64,000 nucleotides of DNA from assembly GCA_051967755.1 (NCBI GenBank), contig JBQDYD010000002.1, positions 186,001 through 250,000 on the forward strand. Reading direction: 5' to 3'. The number at the start of each line of letters is the position of its first letter. The stretch's first letter is position 1. The translations under genes were made by a program, and so were the position numbers. Of this stretch, positions 1-9,463 are shown piece after piece. Below the pieces are notes generated by a model. It was given only the letters and a program-made list of their open reading frames with translations, had not been told where the DNA came from and did not search any database. This stretch comes from UBA1672 sp051967755 (GTDB lineage: Bacteria > Pseudomonadota > Alphaproteobacteria > Micavibrionales > Micavibrionaceae).

Positions 1-977
1 CTGTAAAGGCCGATGCCTATGGCCTTGGTGCAAAAAATGTTGTCTCCGCATTATATGAAGCAGGGGCACGTGATTTTTTTGTCGCGACATTAGATGAAGG
101 CGCTGAACTGCGCGCGCTGAAACCCGATATAAATATATATATATTAAATGGTTACCAACCTGATGCGCATGATTTTTATAAGAAAAACTCCCTCACCCCT
201 GTATTAAATTCTCTCACCGAAATTCGTAGCTATGCGCAAAAAGGCGGGGCGGCGATTTTGCATTTTGATACAGGTATGAACAGGCTTGGCATTCCTGCGG
301 ATGAGGCGGCGGAATTATTTAATGATATGAGCATTTTATCAGGAATTGATGTGAAATGCGTGATGAGCCATTTGATTTCTTCTGAGGAATCGCAAAACCC
401 GTCTAACGTGGCGCAGCTTACGAAATTCAAAGAGATTACAGCGCATTTTCCCGATGTGCCGCATTCTTTGTGTAATTCGGGCGGGGTGTTTTTACCATCT
501 GATTTTCATCATGATATTGTGCGCCCGGGTATAGCGCTTTATGGCGGCAAGCCGACAGACGGGCAGGATGAAAACCCCATGAATCAGCCTGTATCGTTAA
601 ACGTGCCCGTATTGCAGATCCATGCGGTTAAGGCGGAGGAATCTGCGGGTTACAACGCAACGCATCGTTTCCATAAAAACGGCATTGTTGCGGTTATGTC
701 AATTGGCTATGCTGATGGGGTTTTCCGTAAAATCAGTAATGTCGGTGCATTATATTTTCAGGGTCAAAAAATGCCGATTTGCGGCCGCGTTTCAATGGAT
801 TTAATTATCTGTGATATCAGTGATATTCCTGCGAAAAATCAGCCCAAGGTGGGGGATATGGTTGAGGTGATCGGCACGCACCAAACCATTGATGATTTGG
901 CGCGCGATTCTGAAACAATTTCTTATGAAATTCTAACCGCCCTCGGGCATCGATTTAAGCGAACCTATAAAGGGTAA
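1..977 (+). CDS. alr: Alanine racemase, 5' end missing
   Basis: PLP-dependent racemase making D-alanine from L-alanine for peptidoglycan in the cytoplasm. The reading frame is open from base 3 and begins with VKADAYGLG, the strand that holds the PLP-binding lysine. HFDTGMNRLG lies near residue 90 of the visible part and GYADG further on carries the catalytic tyrosine of the C-terminal beta domain. Only about 30-40 N-terminal residues are missing, outside the window. The gene ends 3 bases before the convergent 746-residue protein. The first internal ATG, at 258, is not the true start because the diagnostic lysine motif lies upstream of it. The family call is very secure. Confidence 0.97.
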   Translation, partial: VKADAYGLGAKNVVSALYEAGARDFFVATLDEGAELRALKPDINIYILNGYQPDAHDFYKKNSLTPVLNSLTEIRSYAQKGGAAILHFDTGMNRLGIPADEAAELFNDMSILSGIDVKCVMSHLISSEESQNPSNVAQLTKFKEITAHFPDVPHSLCNSGGVFLPSDFHHDIVRPGIALYGGKPTDGQDENPMNQPVSLNVPVLQIHAVKAEESAGYNATHRFHKNGIVAVMSIGYADGVFRKISNVGALYFQGQKMPICGRVSMDLIICDISDIPAKNQPKVGDMVEVIGTHQTIDDLARDSETISYEILTALGHRFKRTYKG

Positions 978-980
978 GGT

Positions 981-3221
981 TTAAATGCCTGCTGTTTGAA
1001 GGCGCTGCTCGTTATCTACACCGGCGGTCAATGTTGCATCTGTGGCTTCCGGCTGGATAACAGATACAGCAATCTCAGTGCCTTGAACTTGCTGTTCAAT
1101 CTCTGATACGCCTTGTAATGCGTCCGCATATTCACCATTTACGGCCTGATATAGGGTGCCTTCTTCTTTAATGAAGGGTTGTGAGCCATTCATTGGGCTA
1201 AAGCCGGGGTTACGTCCGTATAGTTGATCATCCAATGTATCTTGTTTGGCAACCAGTTCCGCATATTCAGGATTTGCGGCAAGGGCGTCTCTGTAGGCTT
1301 CGCGGCCTGCATCAAAGAATGCCTGTTCTTCGGATGTATCGTACCAGCTATCTGATTCCATCTGGTCGATTTCGCTAAAGCTATAGGTGTACTCTGCTTC
1401 TTGGCCGTCCATTGTTGCGGTGAATGTCACACCTTGATCTTTCATCTCGGCTTGTATTTCGCTCATACGGGCGCGGTTTTCATCGAATTCCGCCTTCAAT
1501 GCATCCCATTGTGCGGGTAGTGCATCGCGCGCGGTGGTGGCTGTTTCTAACCGCTCTCTTGCTCCGGCAATGCCGTTTTCTTCAAGTGCAGCTTCATAGG
1601 CTGCGGGATAATTTGTAAGCAAAGCCTTCTCATCATTGGATAGGATGGTTTTATCTTGCAAGTCTTCAAAACGCTCATGCGTCATTGGCGCGGTTGGGTC
1701 ATCACCGCTCTTCACCTCAAGTGAGACAATGGCATTCGTATCGCCGGCCGCGATAAACGGGCCGTATAATTCTGTTGGTGACGGGCCAAAATCCTGAATT
1801 GTTAACAGGTTGGGCATGCCGTCCAGTTCATCTGAGAAGGCAACAGGGCCAAGTGCGGTTAAATCTTCGGAAGAGCCGATCACGCTGCCTGTTAAGTTAG
1901 GATCTTCGACATCCAGATTTGATGCCACTGTCGTGTCAGTTGGTGTTGCCAAGCTCTCGACTGAGGCCAGTATGCCTGTTAAAGAATCGTCGCTGATGCC
2001 TTCAGGGACGGACACATCGATTTCCGCGGCGCGCAGTTGGTCTTGCAATGCCGTGACATCAACGGTTAATCCATCAATTTCGGCTTTCGCTTCTGCTACG
2101 CTTGCGTTATGCGCCTCTAGCTCATCAGTGTTTAATCCTGATGTGTCGGTTGTTAAGAGGGCGGTATAGGCCGTTTGCTTTTCCTGTAATTCGGCTTGTA
2201 AATCAGTTAGCCCGATTTCCTGAGAGCGAATGGCCGCGGCCTCTCCATACGCGATAGACATTAACAGGTCTTCACCTGTTCCTGCTTCGCTTGCGGCAAC
2301 TTGGCCTAAGAATTCTGCCTGCGCGTAATTCATTTTGACGATACGGTCTTCGCCTGTTTCAAGGGTGCCTGCAACCTCTGTTGTTTCAGGCAGGCGCACT
2401 GTTGCCGCATCAACATCTGTTTGCGCGTATAAGGCATACAGGTCTGTATTCAGTTCGGTTGCGTTATCAACGAATTTTTGCGCATCTTCGGTTGTTACGC
2501 CGTTGGCTTCGAGGTAATCACGCACCAAGGTCGCATCATAGACTCCTGTGATTTCACTGTCATCGCGTCCTGCGGCGCGTTCTGAGAGGATAACGAGCTT
2601 TTGGAAGGCTTCGCTTGAACCTTTACCAAGGATACCATCGGCTTCGCCTGTTTGGTAATTACCGATTTCTGTGCGTTCCATGCCTAAATGTTCCAGAATG
2701 TCACCTGTAAAGATAACTTCCTGCATTGCGGCCACGCTGGCGTTAAGTTCTGCCTCAGTTTTTGGGGCGGATGGCGGGGTGCCCTCTACCATTTCAACGG
2801 CGCCTTCACCCAAACGGCGGAATTCCGCAACATTCAGCTCTCTGGCTGCGTTATCTAAATGTAGGGTTGCTTCGTCATAATCTTGATTGAATTCGCCGCC
2901 CGGATAAAATGCATCAATGCCTTCTTCAAACTGGGCTGCGGCTTCTTCACCTGCATATTCTCTGACATAGTCAATAATCAGGGGCGCGCTGTCGGCGTTA
3001 TAGCCTGTGTTCATATCTGCGGGTTCAACGCCGGCCTCTATTTGTGCCATCAGTGCAAGAACATGAAGCGCGGTGCTTGTGCCGTTACCAACGATACCGT
3101 CAGGAACGCCTTCACGATCACCAATCATTTCTGCTGTAATTGAACGAAAACCCAGCTCTTCCAGGTTGTTGATTAAAACCTGCTGTACTAAAACTGCATC
3201 ATTAGCTTCTGTATTTGCCAT
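981..3221 (-). CDS. Large acidic protein with two peptidoglycan-binding-like modules
   Basis: A 746-residue protein that I cannot assign to a named family. Two modules, at about residues 10-100 and 165-255, repeat each other. Each has a GxxDGIxGxGxS motif (PDGIVGNGTS near 40, ADGILGKGSS near 195) like the core of PG_binding_1 domains, followed by an acidic helix-rich segment. The rest is acidic, helical and Q/E/A-rich, with a long coiled-coil-like stretch near 340-400. There is no signal peptide or membrane segment, so it is either cytoplasmic or exported by a leaderless route. The start has a good GAGGG ribosome site. Its neighbours, alr and a D-Ala-D-Ala dipeptidase, suggest a cell-wall link; this is inference. 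Confidence 0.75.
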   Translation of the reverse strand: MANTEANDAVLVQQVLINNLEELGFRSITAEMIGDREGVPDGIVGNGTSTALHVLALMAQIEAGVEPADMNTGYNADSAPLIIDYVREYAGEEAAAQFEEGIDAFYPGGEFNQDYDEATLHLDNAARELNVAEFRRLGEGAVEMVEGTPPSAPKTEAELNASVAAMQEVIFTGDILEHLGMERTEIGNYQTGEADGILGKGSSEAFQKLVILSERAAGRDDSEITGVYDATLVRDYLEANGVTTEDAQKFVDNATELNTDLYALYAQTDVDAATVRLPETTEVAGTLETGEDRIVKMNYAQAEFLGQVAASEAGTGEDLLMSIAYGEAAAIRSQEIGLTDLQAELQEKQTAYTALLTTDTSGLNTDELEAHNASVAEAKAEIDGLTVDVTALQDQLRAAEIDVSVPEGISDDSLTGILASVESLATPTDTTVASNLDVEDPNLTGSVIGSSEDLTALGPVAFSDELDGMPNLLTIQDFGPSPTELYGPFIAAGDTNAIVSLEVKSGDDPTAPMTHERFEDLQDKTILSNDEKALLTNYPAAYEAALEENGIAGARERLETATTARDALPAQWDALKAEFDENRARMSEIQAEMKDQGVTFTATMDGQEAEYTYSFSEIDQMESDSWYDTSEEQAFFDAGREAYRDALAANPEYAELVAKQDTLDDQLYGRNPGFSPMNGSQPFIKEEGTLYQAVNGEYADALQGVSEIEQQVQGTEIAVSVIQPEATDATLTAGVDNEQRLQTAGI

Positions 3222-3314
3222 TTCACCCTCGATAATAAATGGTTCATTTTGTGAACTCTATTTTTCGTATTGTTTCAATATAAATGAGCGGAAGCGAAAA
3301 CGCAAATTTCATAT

Positions 3315-3986
3315 TTATTTTTTTATTTGGCGCATTTCTGGTCTAAGGTCTTGATCTGAAAGCGGTTTGTGGAGGTTATATGTCTCTGAAGGCAGTCTGT
3401 AGTCCCACCATTCCTCGGGGAGTAGGAAAATTTCCGTCTTTTCAGCCAGCGCGGCCATTATCATGCATGTATCCAATATGTGGCGGTTTTTCATGATGTG
3501 TTCAGGGTGTTTATAGTGCCTGTGGGCAGGGTTTTTATCGGCGTGCGGACTATCGGCGAGAAAATCGAACGTCGTTCCCATATCAATTAACTGCCCGTCT
3601 AGGGTTTCCATGCCTATATCGATCGCCATGGCGCGCGGATGTCCGCCTGCGCCGGGCGGGGAAAGCAGGCGCGGCGGTTCCATCCAATGCGGGTTGTCGA
3701 GGGCACGTTTCGTCCGCATCATTTTTTCCTGTGCGTCAACCGTGCGCAAACCGTCATATAAAACGAATCGCATCTGATGTTCCTGATAACATGTCAGAGC
3801 CGCGCTTAGTACAATGCGAGCGAGATCTTTATGCAGCCATAACGCCGTGTCTTTTTTGTAAATGCGCTCGCCGAACAGTAAATTGTCATCACGGGCATAG
3901 GCCAGATCCACGCGAAAATGATGTGTCGCGGCATGCAGGTTCATGCAAATCAGGTCGTCGGGGGAGATGGTTTTGCTGTCAGACAT
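3315..3986 (-). CDS. ddpX: D-alanyl-D-alanine dipeptidase, VanX/DdpX family
   Basis: A 223-residue zinc dipeptidase-family protein, close to the usual length. Family members split D-Ala-D-Ala. Visible motifs are YDGLR near residue 77-81 (the conserved arginine), GHPRAMAID at 115-123 (H116 and D123 as first metal ligands) and EEWWDY at 191-196 (catalytic glutamate). The canonical last motif is EWWH, where the His is the third zinc ligand; here it is Asp195. The protein has no signal peptide, so it probably acts in the cytoplasm on recycled dipeptide. It lies next to alr and a peptidoglycan-binding-like protein. The family is clear; activity is less so because of the ligand change. Confidence 0.88.
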   Translation of the reverse strand: MSDSKTISPDDLICMNLHAATHHFRVDLAYARDDNLLFGERIYKKDTALWLHKDLARIVLSAALTCYQEHQMRFVLYDGLRTVDAQEKMMRTKRALDNPHWMEPPRLLSPPGAGGHPRAMAIDIGMETLDGQLIDMGTTFDFLADSPHADKNPAHRHYKHPEHIMKNRHILDTCMIMAALAEKTEIFLLPEEWWDYRLPSETYNLHKPLSDQDLRPEMRQIKK

Positions 3987-4108
3987 TATCTTTACGTGGA
4001 CGGAGACATATAATAAGAAGTTGAGTATAGACGAGTATTATGAATTCCTTTAGTGTTTTATGGCTTAAAAAATATATCTATATCGGAAACGAATTTTAAA
4101 GTGGGAAC

Positions 4109-4945
4109 ATGACAACAAGCGCCACACAACCAGATCAACAAACAAAAAAGAAAACGGGGCCGATTGACTGGGTTCTTGATTTTTTTGCCTTGATAGGCGG
4201 AGCAATTTTAAACTTTCTTGCCGCCGTAGGGCGATTGGGCGGGTTTGCCGGGCGCAGTGTGATGCATTGTTTTTCCCCGCCTTTTTATCCGTCGCAATTT
4301 ATGCGTCAACTAACAGATATCGGATATTATTCACTGCCTGTCGTCGGGATGACGGCGCTGTTTACGGGGATGGTGCTTGCCCTGCAGAGTTACACCGGAT
4401 TTACAAGATTTAATGCCGAAAGCGCGATTGCAGGTGTGGTTGTGCTCTCTATTACGCGTGAATTGTCGCCTGTTCTGGCAGGGTTGATGGTTGCAGGGCG
4501 CGTTGGTGCGGCCATTGCCGCAGAAATCGGAACAATGCGTGTGACAGAGCAAATTGACGCGCTTCGCACATTATCGGTTAATCCGTTTAAATATTTGATC
4601 GCGCCGCGCGTTATTGCGGCAACACTGACATTGCCGATTTTGGTTTTGGTCGGGGATATCATTGGTGTATATGGCGGTTATCTTGTTTCTGTTAACTCGC
4701 TTGGTTTTTCTGCTGCGTCTTATTTAACGCAAACATGGGATGTCGTAACGCGCATGGATATTGTATCAGGCCTATGGAAAGCCGGCGTTTTCGGATTTAT
4801 TGTTGCGATTATGGGCTGCTACCACGGCTTTAACTCGGCGCGCGGCGCGCAGGGGGTTGGCGCTGCGACGACCAATGCTGTTGTATCATCCTCGATTTTG
4901 ATTTTGATCTTTAACTACTTACTGACACAGATATTTTTCTCATGA
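4109..4945 (+). CDS. mlaE: MlaE-type ABC transporter permease
   Basis: Inner-membrane permease of the MCE-type lipid transporter that maintains outer-membrane asymmetry by moving phospholipids. It is 278 residues, normal for MlaE/YrbE, with about five hydrophobic segments after a polar N-terminus. The family signature RELSPVLAGLMVAGRVGAA begins near residue 117 and continues into EIGTMRVTEQID. The stop codon overlaps the start of the ATPase gene as ATGA, so the two are translationally coupled. The substrate-binding MlaD and the periplasmic MlaC and lipoprotein MlaA are not next to it here and must lie elsewhere if present. Confidence 0.95.
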   Translation: MTTSATQPDQQTKKKTGPIDWVLDFFALIGGAILNFLAAVGRLGGFAGRSVMHCFSPPFYPSQFMRQLTDIGYYSLPVVGMTALFTGMVLALQSYTGFTRFNAESAIAGVVVLSITRELSPVLAGLMVAGRVGAAIAAEIGTMRVTEQIDALRTLSVNPFKYLIAPRVIAATLTLPILVLVGDIIGVYGGYLVSVNSLGFSAASYLTQTWDVVTRMDIVSGLWKAGVFGFIVAIMGCYHGFNSARGAQGVGAATTNAVVSSSILILIFNYLLTQIFFS

Positions 4946-5730
4946 GCGAACAAGACCAAAGTAATGAACAACAAAAACTTGTTTTGACAAATGTCAGTAA
5001 AACGTTTGGCACAAACACTGTTTTGAATAACCTAGATTTATCTGTTCCTGCGGGGAAGTCTTTGGTTGTTATTGGCGGTTCGGGTACGGGTAAGTCAGTG
5101 ATGCTGAAATGTATTTTGGGTCTGTTAGAACCGGATACAGGGTCAATTCTGATTGATGGTCAGGAAAGTGTGAAGGCCGACCCGAAAGTTCGCGGTGACT
5201 TCATGAAGAAATTCGGCATGTTATTCCAAGGGGCGGCTTTGTTTGATTCCCTTAAGATTTGGGAGAACGTTGCCTTCGGTTTGATCCATGGTCAGGGTAT
5301 GGATAAAAAACAAGCCAAAGCGATAGCGATTGAAAAAATTATCGCAGTTGGTTTGAAGCCTGAAGTCGCGGAGCTTTTCCCCGCGGAATTATCAGGGGGA
5401 ATGCAAAAACGTGTCGGCTTGGCGCGCGCCGTGGCGACAAGCCCTGAGATTATCTTTTTTGATGAGCCGACCACAGGCCTCGATCCGATTATGGCCGATG
5501 TGATTAATGATTTGATCGTTGAGCAAGTGCAAGGATTGGGAGCAACTGCATTATCCATTACGCATGATATGGCGAGTGCGCGTAAAATTGCGGATTATGT
5601 TGCGATGATTTTTGAGGGGCAAATCATTTGGAAAGGGCATGTCGAGGATCTGGATCATTCGGGTAACCCTTATGTAGAGCAATTTATCCACGGCCGTGCG
5701 GATGGCCCGATTACGCGCCGAGTGGCCTGA
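4942..5730 (+). CDS. mlaF: MlaF-type ABC transporter ATPase
   Basis: Cytoplasmic ATPase partner of the MlaE permease. The 262 residues show Walker A GGSGTGKS at 45-52, Q-loop glutamine at about 96, the signature LSGGMQKR from 150 and Walker B IFFDEP at 171-176, with the switch histidine in ITHD. The phrase LSGGMQKRVGLARA is typical of the MlaF/Ttg2A subgroup rather than of generic importers. It starts inside the last codons of mlaE. Downstream, a weak inverted repeat (AGTGTT/AACACT) followed by T-rich sequence may end the operon before the PBP1A gene. Confidence 0.95.
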   Translation: MSEQDQSNEQQKLVLTNVSKTFGTNTVLNNLDLSVPAGKSLVVIGGSGTGKSVMLKCILGLLEPDTGSILIDGQESVKADPKVRGDFMKKFGMLFQGAALFDSLKIWENVAFGLIHGQGMDKKQAKAIAIEKIIAVGLKPEVAELFPAELSGGMQKRVGLARAVATSPEIIFFDEPTTGLDPIMADVINDLIVEQVQGLGATALSITHDMASARKIADYVAMIFEGQIIWKGHVEDLDHSGNPYVEQFIHGRADGPITRRVA

Positions 5731-5857
5731 TACAGGTTTTTCTGGCATAGTGTTGCTTTGAAACACTTGGATTTATGTTTTTATTGTTTACTGCTGCGTT
5801 TTATGTTAATTCACGGTCAAATTTGATCATAATCGCTCACACATTCTGGAAATAACA

Positions 5858-8407
5858 ATGAAGAAATATGTTGTTCGCAGCTTTCTCTGGCTTTTCTCAC
5901 TGGGTTTTATCGGTGCGATTTGTGGTGTCGTGGGTGTTATTGGTCTTTTAAGCTATTACGGGAGTGATCTGCCGGATCATAACCAGCTCCGTAATTATGA
6001 GCCTCCGATTGTTACGCGCCTTTATGCAGGTGATGGTCATCTCTTGGCAGAGTTTGCGCAGGAAAAGCGCGTTTTCGTGCCGATCGAATTTATCCCTGAT
6101 CGTGTAAAGCACGCCTTTATTGCAGCAGAGGATCAGAATTTTTATAAGCATAGCGGCGTAGATCTTAAGGCGGTTGCACGTGCGGCAATTAAAAACATCG
6201 TCAATAAACTGCAGGGGAATAATCGTCGTCCGGAGGGGGCCTCGACAATTGCGCAACAAGTCGCAAAGAACTTTTTCTTTTCTAACGAAGTATCCTATGA
6301 GCGTAAGATTAAAGAAGCGATTTTGTCTTACCGTATGTATAAGACCCTCGGCAAAAGCCGTATTTTAGAATTATACTTAAATCAGATATATTTAGGTGGT
6401 GGTGCGCACGGAGTAGCGGCAGCGGCACTATATTATTTTGATAAATCCCTTGAGGAATTAACTATTGATGAAGCGGCCTATCTTGCGGCCTTGCCAAAGG
6501 CGCCGAATAATTATCACCCGGTCAAAAACCATGATAAAGCCCTAAGCCGCCGTGATTGGGTCATAAGCCGCATGCTTGCCGAAGGATATATCACCCAAGC
6601 ACAGGCAGAGCTTGCGACCCAAGCGCCGTTGACAATGCGTAAGGATTCCAGCAAGCAGGTCGATGCCCCATATTTTGCCGAAGAAGTGCGCCGTGAATTG
6701 TCTGAGCAATACGGAGAAGACAGCCTGTATAAAGGCGGGCTTGCCGTGAAGACATCGGTTGATCCTGAAATGCAGTTGATCGCAGAGGAAAGCCTGAGAG
6801 GCGGCTTGATGGATTATGATCAGCGCCATGGCTATCGAGGCCCTGTTATGCATCTGGAAAGCATGGATGATTGGCGTACGAAGATGTCAGAAGTGCATCG
6901 TCAGGAAGGCATGTTACCTGAGTGGAGTTATGCCACGGTCTTAGAAGTGGGTAAGGACAGCGCAAAAATCGGGTTTGTGGAAAAAGATCAAGGTACGATT
7001 ACGCTATCGGATTCTAAATGGGCGCGTGAATATTTAAATGAAGGCTATGCACTTGGCCCCGCCGTGTCATCTTTGGACAAGGTCGTTCAAGTGGGCGATA
7101 TCATCATGGTAGAGCCGAAGCAGGCGGCGGCCGAGCAAGAAGGCGAAGAGGGGCAAGATAGCAACGTCTATTTACTGCGTCAGGTGCCGATTATTCAGGG
7201 CGCATTGATTGCCCTAGACCCGCATACAGGCCGTGTTTTGGCAATGCAGGGCGGGTGGAATTATCGTTATGGCGGTAGTGAGTTTAACCGCGCAACACAA
7301 GCCAATCGACAGCCCGGATCTGCGTTTAAGCCATTTGTATATTTGGCAGCGTTAGATAAGGGGTTTACGCCGGCAACCTTGGTATTGGACGCCCCGTTCG
7401 TATTAGAGGATGAAGTTGCAGGCACATGGAAGCCGACAAATTATTCCAACATTTTTTATGGGCCGACGACTTTGCGGATCGGTGTCGAAAAATCCAGAAA
7501 CTTGATGACAGTGCGCTTAGCGGACTTTTTGGGAATGGATTTAATTTCCAAATATTCAGATCATTTCGGCATCACAGAAAACATGGCGCCGCTATTGGCA
7601 AATTCTTTGGGCGCGGCTGAAACCACGTTACTAGACATTACCACGGCGTATGGAATGTTGGTCAATGGGGGTAAAAAGATCACCCCAAGCTTTATTGATC
7701 GTATCCAAGATCGCTATGGGAAAACAATCTTTAGGCATAATCAACGCACATGCCCGAATTGTGGCCCTATGATGAAATGGGAAGAGCAGCCGGTTCCTGA
7801 TATTCCGGATAACAGAGAGCAGATCGCCGACCCGAGAACGACATATCAGATGGTGTCCATCATGGAAGGTGTGGTGCAAAGGGGGACAGGTGTGCGCCTT
7901 CGGTCATTAGGAAGGCCGCTTGCAGGAAAAACGGGAACAACCAATGAATCGCGTGATGCTTGGTTTATCGGTTTTACGCCTGATTTGGTTGTCGGTGTAT
8001 TTGCAGGATTTGATAATCCGCGGTCATTAGGGCGCCGAGAAACAGGATCGTCTGTTGCTGTGCCGATCTTTAAAGAGTTTATGGCCAAAGCGTTGGAAGG
8101 GAAGCCGGCAACGCCGTTTAGAAGGCCGTCAGGCATTCGCAATATTCGTATTAATTCGGAAACGGGTGTGCGTGCGAGACCGAATGACAAAAAGGTTATT
8201 TGGGAATCGTTCGTTGCAGGCACGGAGCCGACAGATGATATGTATATTTTGGATGAGGGCGGAATATCGATCATGCCCAGCTATGGTCTGGATGCATATG
8301 ATTATAACTATGAGGGTGTCTATACGCCCAATTCCAACCAGCAGCCCGGCCAGCCACCTGTGAACAGTCAATCAACGGATGTATCAACCGGAAGCGGTCT
8401 GTACTAG
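5858..8407 (+). CDS. mrcA: Penicillin-binding protein 1A, bifunctional
   Basis: Class A penicillin-binding protein of 849 residues that polymerises and cross-links peptidoglycan on the periplasmic side of the inner membrane. One N-terminal membrane anchor lies at about 8-33. The glycosyltransferase domain shows AAEDQNFY with catalytic Glu91 and GASTIAQQ near 128. The transpeptidase domain has PGSAFKPF (serine about 488), SRN near 546 and KTGTT near 691. A CPNCG motif near residue 630 marks an insert sometimes seen in alphaproteobacterial PBP1A. The C-terminus is rich in Q, P, S and Y. It stands alone after mlaEF, with its own 127-base upstream gap. Confidence 0.96.
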   Translation: MKKYVVRSFLWLFSLGFIGAICGVVGVIGLLSYYGSDLPDHNQLRNYEPPIVTRLYAGDGHLLAEFAQEKRVFVPIEFIPDRVKHAFIAAEDQNFYKHSGVDLKAVARAAIKNIVNKLQGNNRRPEGASTIAQQVAKNFFFSNEVSYERKIKEAILSYRMYKTLGKSRILELYLNQIYLGGGAHGVAAAALYYFDKSLEELTIDEAAYLAALPKAPNNYHPVKNHDKALSRRDWVISRMLAEGYITQAQAELATQAPLTMRKDSSKQVDAPYFAEEVRRELSEQYGEDSLYKGGLAVKTSVDPEMQLIAEESLRGGLMDYDQRHGYRGPVMHLESMDDWRTKMSEVHRQEGMLPEWSYATVLEVGKDSAKIGFVEKDQGTITLSDSKWAREYLNEGYALGPAVSSLDKVVQVGDIIMVEPKQAAAEQEGEEGQDSNVYLLRQVPIIQGALIALDPHTGRVLAMQGGWNYRYGGSEFNRATQANRQPGSAFKPFVYLAALDKGFTPATLVLDAPFVLEDEVAGTWKPTNYSNIFYGPTTLRIGVEKSRNLMTVRLADFLGMDLISKYSDHFGITENMAPLLANSLGAAETTLLDITTAYGMLVNGGKKITPSFIDRIQDRYGKTIFRHNQRTCPNCGPMMKWEEQPVPDIPDNREQIADPRTTYQMVSIMEGVVQRGTGVRLRSLGRPLAGKTGTTNESRDAWFIGFTPDLVVGVFAGFDNPRSLGRRETGSSVAVPIFKEFMAKALEGKPATPFRRPSGIRNIRINSETGVRARPNDKKVIWESFVAGTEPTDDMYILDEGGISIMPSYGLDAYDYNYEGVYTPNSNQQPGQPPVNSQSTDVSTGSGLY

Positions 8408-8416
8408 GTCGGTGTT

Positions 8417-8659
8417 ATGGGCTGGTTTTGTTATATTGTCGAATGCGCGGATAACACCTACTACACGGGAATTACCACAGATATAGAGCGACGCATCTCC
8501 GCGCATAATGCGGGTAAGGGCGCGAAATACGTGAAGGGGCGTTTGCCTGTTCATGTGGTATACACAGAAGAATGTGAGAACAGGTCAGACGCATCGCGGC
8601 GTGAACTTGAAATTAAATCTTTGGACAGGCAGGAAAAGATCGCGCTGATATCAAGATAA
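8417..8659 (+). CDS. GIY-YIG nuclease-superfamily small protein (YhbQ/UPF0213 type)
   Basis: An 80-residue single-domain GIY-YIG protein. The motif halves are CYIVEC and YYTGITTD, followed by the conserved arginine of DIERRISAHNAG, and KYVKGRLP matches the UPF0213 subgroup. Related proteins such as YhbQ act on or bind nucleic acids, but the in vivo role is poorly known. It begins nine bases after the PBP1A stop, so it is probably cotranscribed with it. It ends 10 bases from a convergent gene. The fold is secure; the exact role is not assignable from sequence. Confidence 0.9.
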   Translation: MGWFCYIVECADNTYYTGITTDIERRISAHNAGKGAKYVKGRLPVHVVYTEECENRSDASRRELEIKSLDRQEKIALISR

Positions 8660-8669
8660 AGTACAGCCG

Positions 8670-9422
8670 TTATCGTTGCTTCTTTTTTAAGGTTTCAATC
8701 TGCTGTATCAGCTCTTTTTGTCTTGCCTCATCAGCAGGCCTTTTAAAAATAAATTTATTTTCGTCCATGTCGATTTGATACATTTTTGAATGCGTATAGT
8801 AGAACGTAATTAAATCATCATATGCCTGGATTAAGTCCTCTTCGCGGGAAAAAAACGTGACATATTGTGCAAGTTGTTCCTGTTGCATATCCATCCATTT
8901 TTGAAGAAATGTTTCTTGGATGTCTCCGGTCTCGTCTTTTAAATCGTTTTCTATTTTATCTTGGTAGAGAACGAAGCTTTCTATGATTTCGGACGCTTGA
9001 ATACGAAGGGAGGGGGCAATTTCTCTTTTGAATACCCCGTAATTTTCTTTTGCAAATTTTTCATTTTCGAAATTATACGGGCTGATCATGTCTTTTAAAA
9101 CCAAACGGGTTTTTTTGTATTGAGAGGCTTTTTGACGAAGTTCATCTTTGAAATCATTTAGGTATTTATCAAAGAGGGTCTGAAGCTCAGCACGTTTTTT
9201 TTCTTCTGCTTCTTTCTGTTTTTGAATTTTGGCTAATTCAAGCTCTTTTTGATGTTGAACTTCTTTTTTATGTTCTAAATCAATATAATATGCGACAGCG
9301 CCGCCTGCGACTAAGAGCAGGAGGAGGCCATAGATAAAGAGTGCAGTTACATTTTTTGTGTTTGATTTTGTATTTGCGGGCGCGGTTCGGTCAGAAGAGC
9401 CCTTCTTCTTTGTCGATGTCAT
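8670..9422 (-). CDS. Membrane-anchored coiled-coil protein, unrecognised
   Basis: A 250-residue protein with no family I recognise. After a basic, Ser/Asn/Lys-rich cytoplasmic head there is one membrane segment at about residues 27-48 (FIYGLLLLLVAGGAVAYYI). A strongly charged K/E/Q heptad-like coiled coil follows at about 50-90. The remaining C-terminal part is helical and probably periplasmic, ending in another K-rich helix. It lies 41 bases downstream of the secreted 249-residue protein on the same strand, so the two probably form an operon and may work together in the envelope. That pairing is inference from position and from their helical make-up. Confidence 0.7.
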   Translation of the reverse strand: MTSTKKKGSSDRTAPANTKSNTKNVTALFIYGLLLLLVAGGAVAYYIDLEHKKEVQHQKELELAKIQKQKEAEEKKRAELQTLFDKYLNDFKDELRQKASQYKKTRLVLKDMISPYNFENEKFAKENYGVFKREIAPSLRIQASEIIESFVLYQDKIENDLKDETGDIQETFLQKWMDMQQEQLAQYVTFFSREEDLIQAYDDLITFYYTHSKMYQIDMDENKFIFKRPADEARQKELIQQIETLKKKQR

Positions 9423-9463
9423 AAGATTTCTCTTTTAAATTTTTGTGCTCGAGGCAAAGTGTT

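Noticed and set aside
258..977. ATG at 258 as the alanine racemase start
   Set aside because: The PLP lysine motif VKADAYGLG lies upstream at base 3 onward, so the gene is cut by the window edge.
5731..5857. Weak inverted repeat after mlaF as a firm terminator
   Set aside because: The stem is short and AT-rich; it is mentioned with mlaF only as a possibility.
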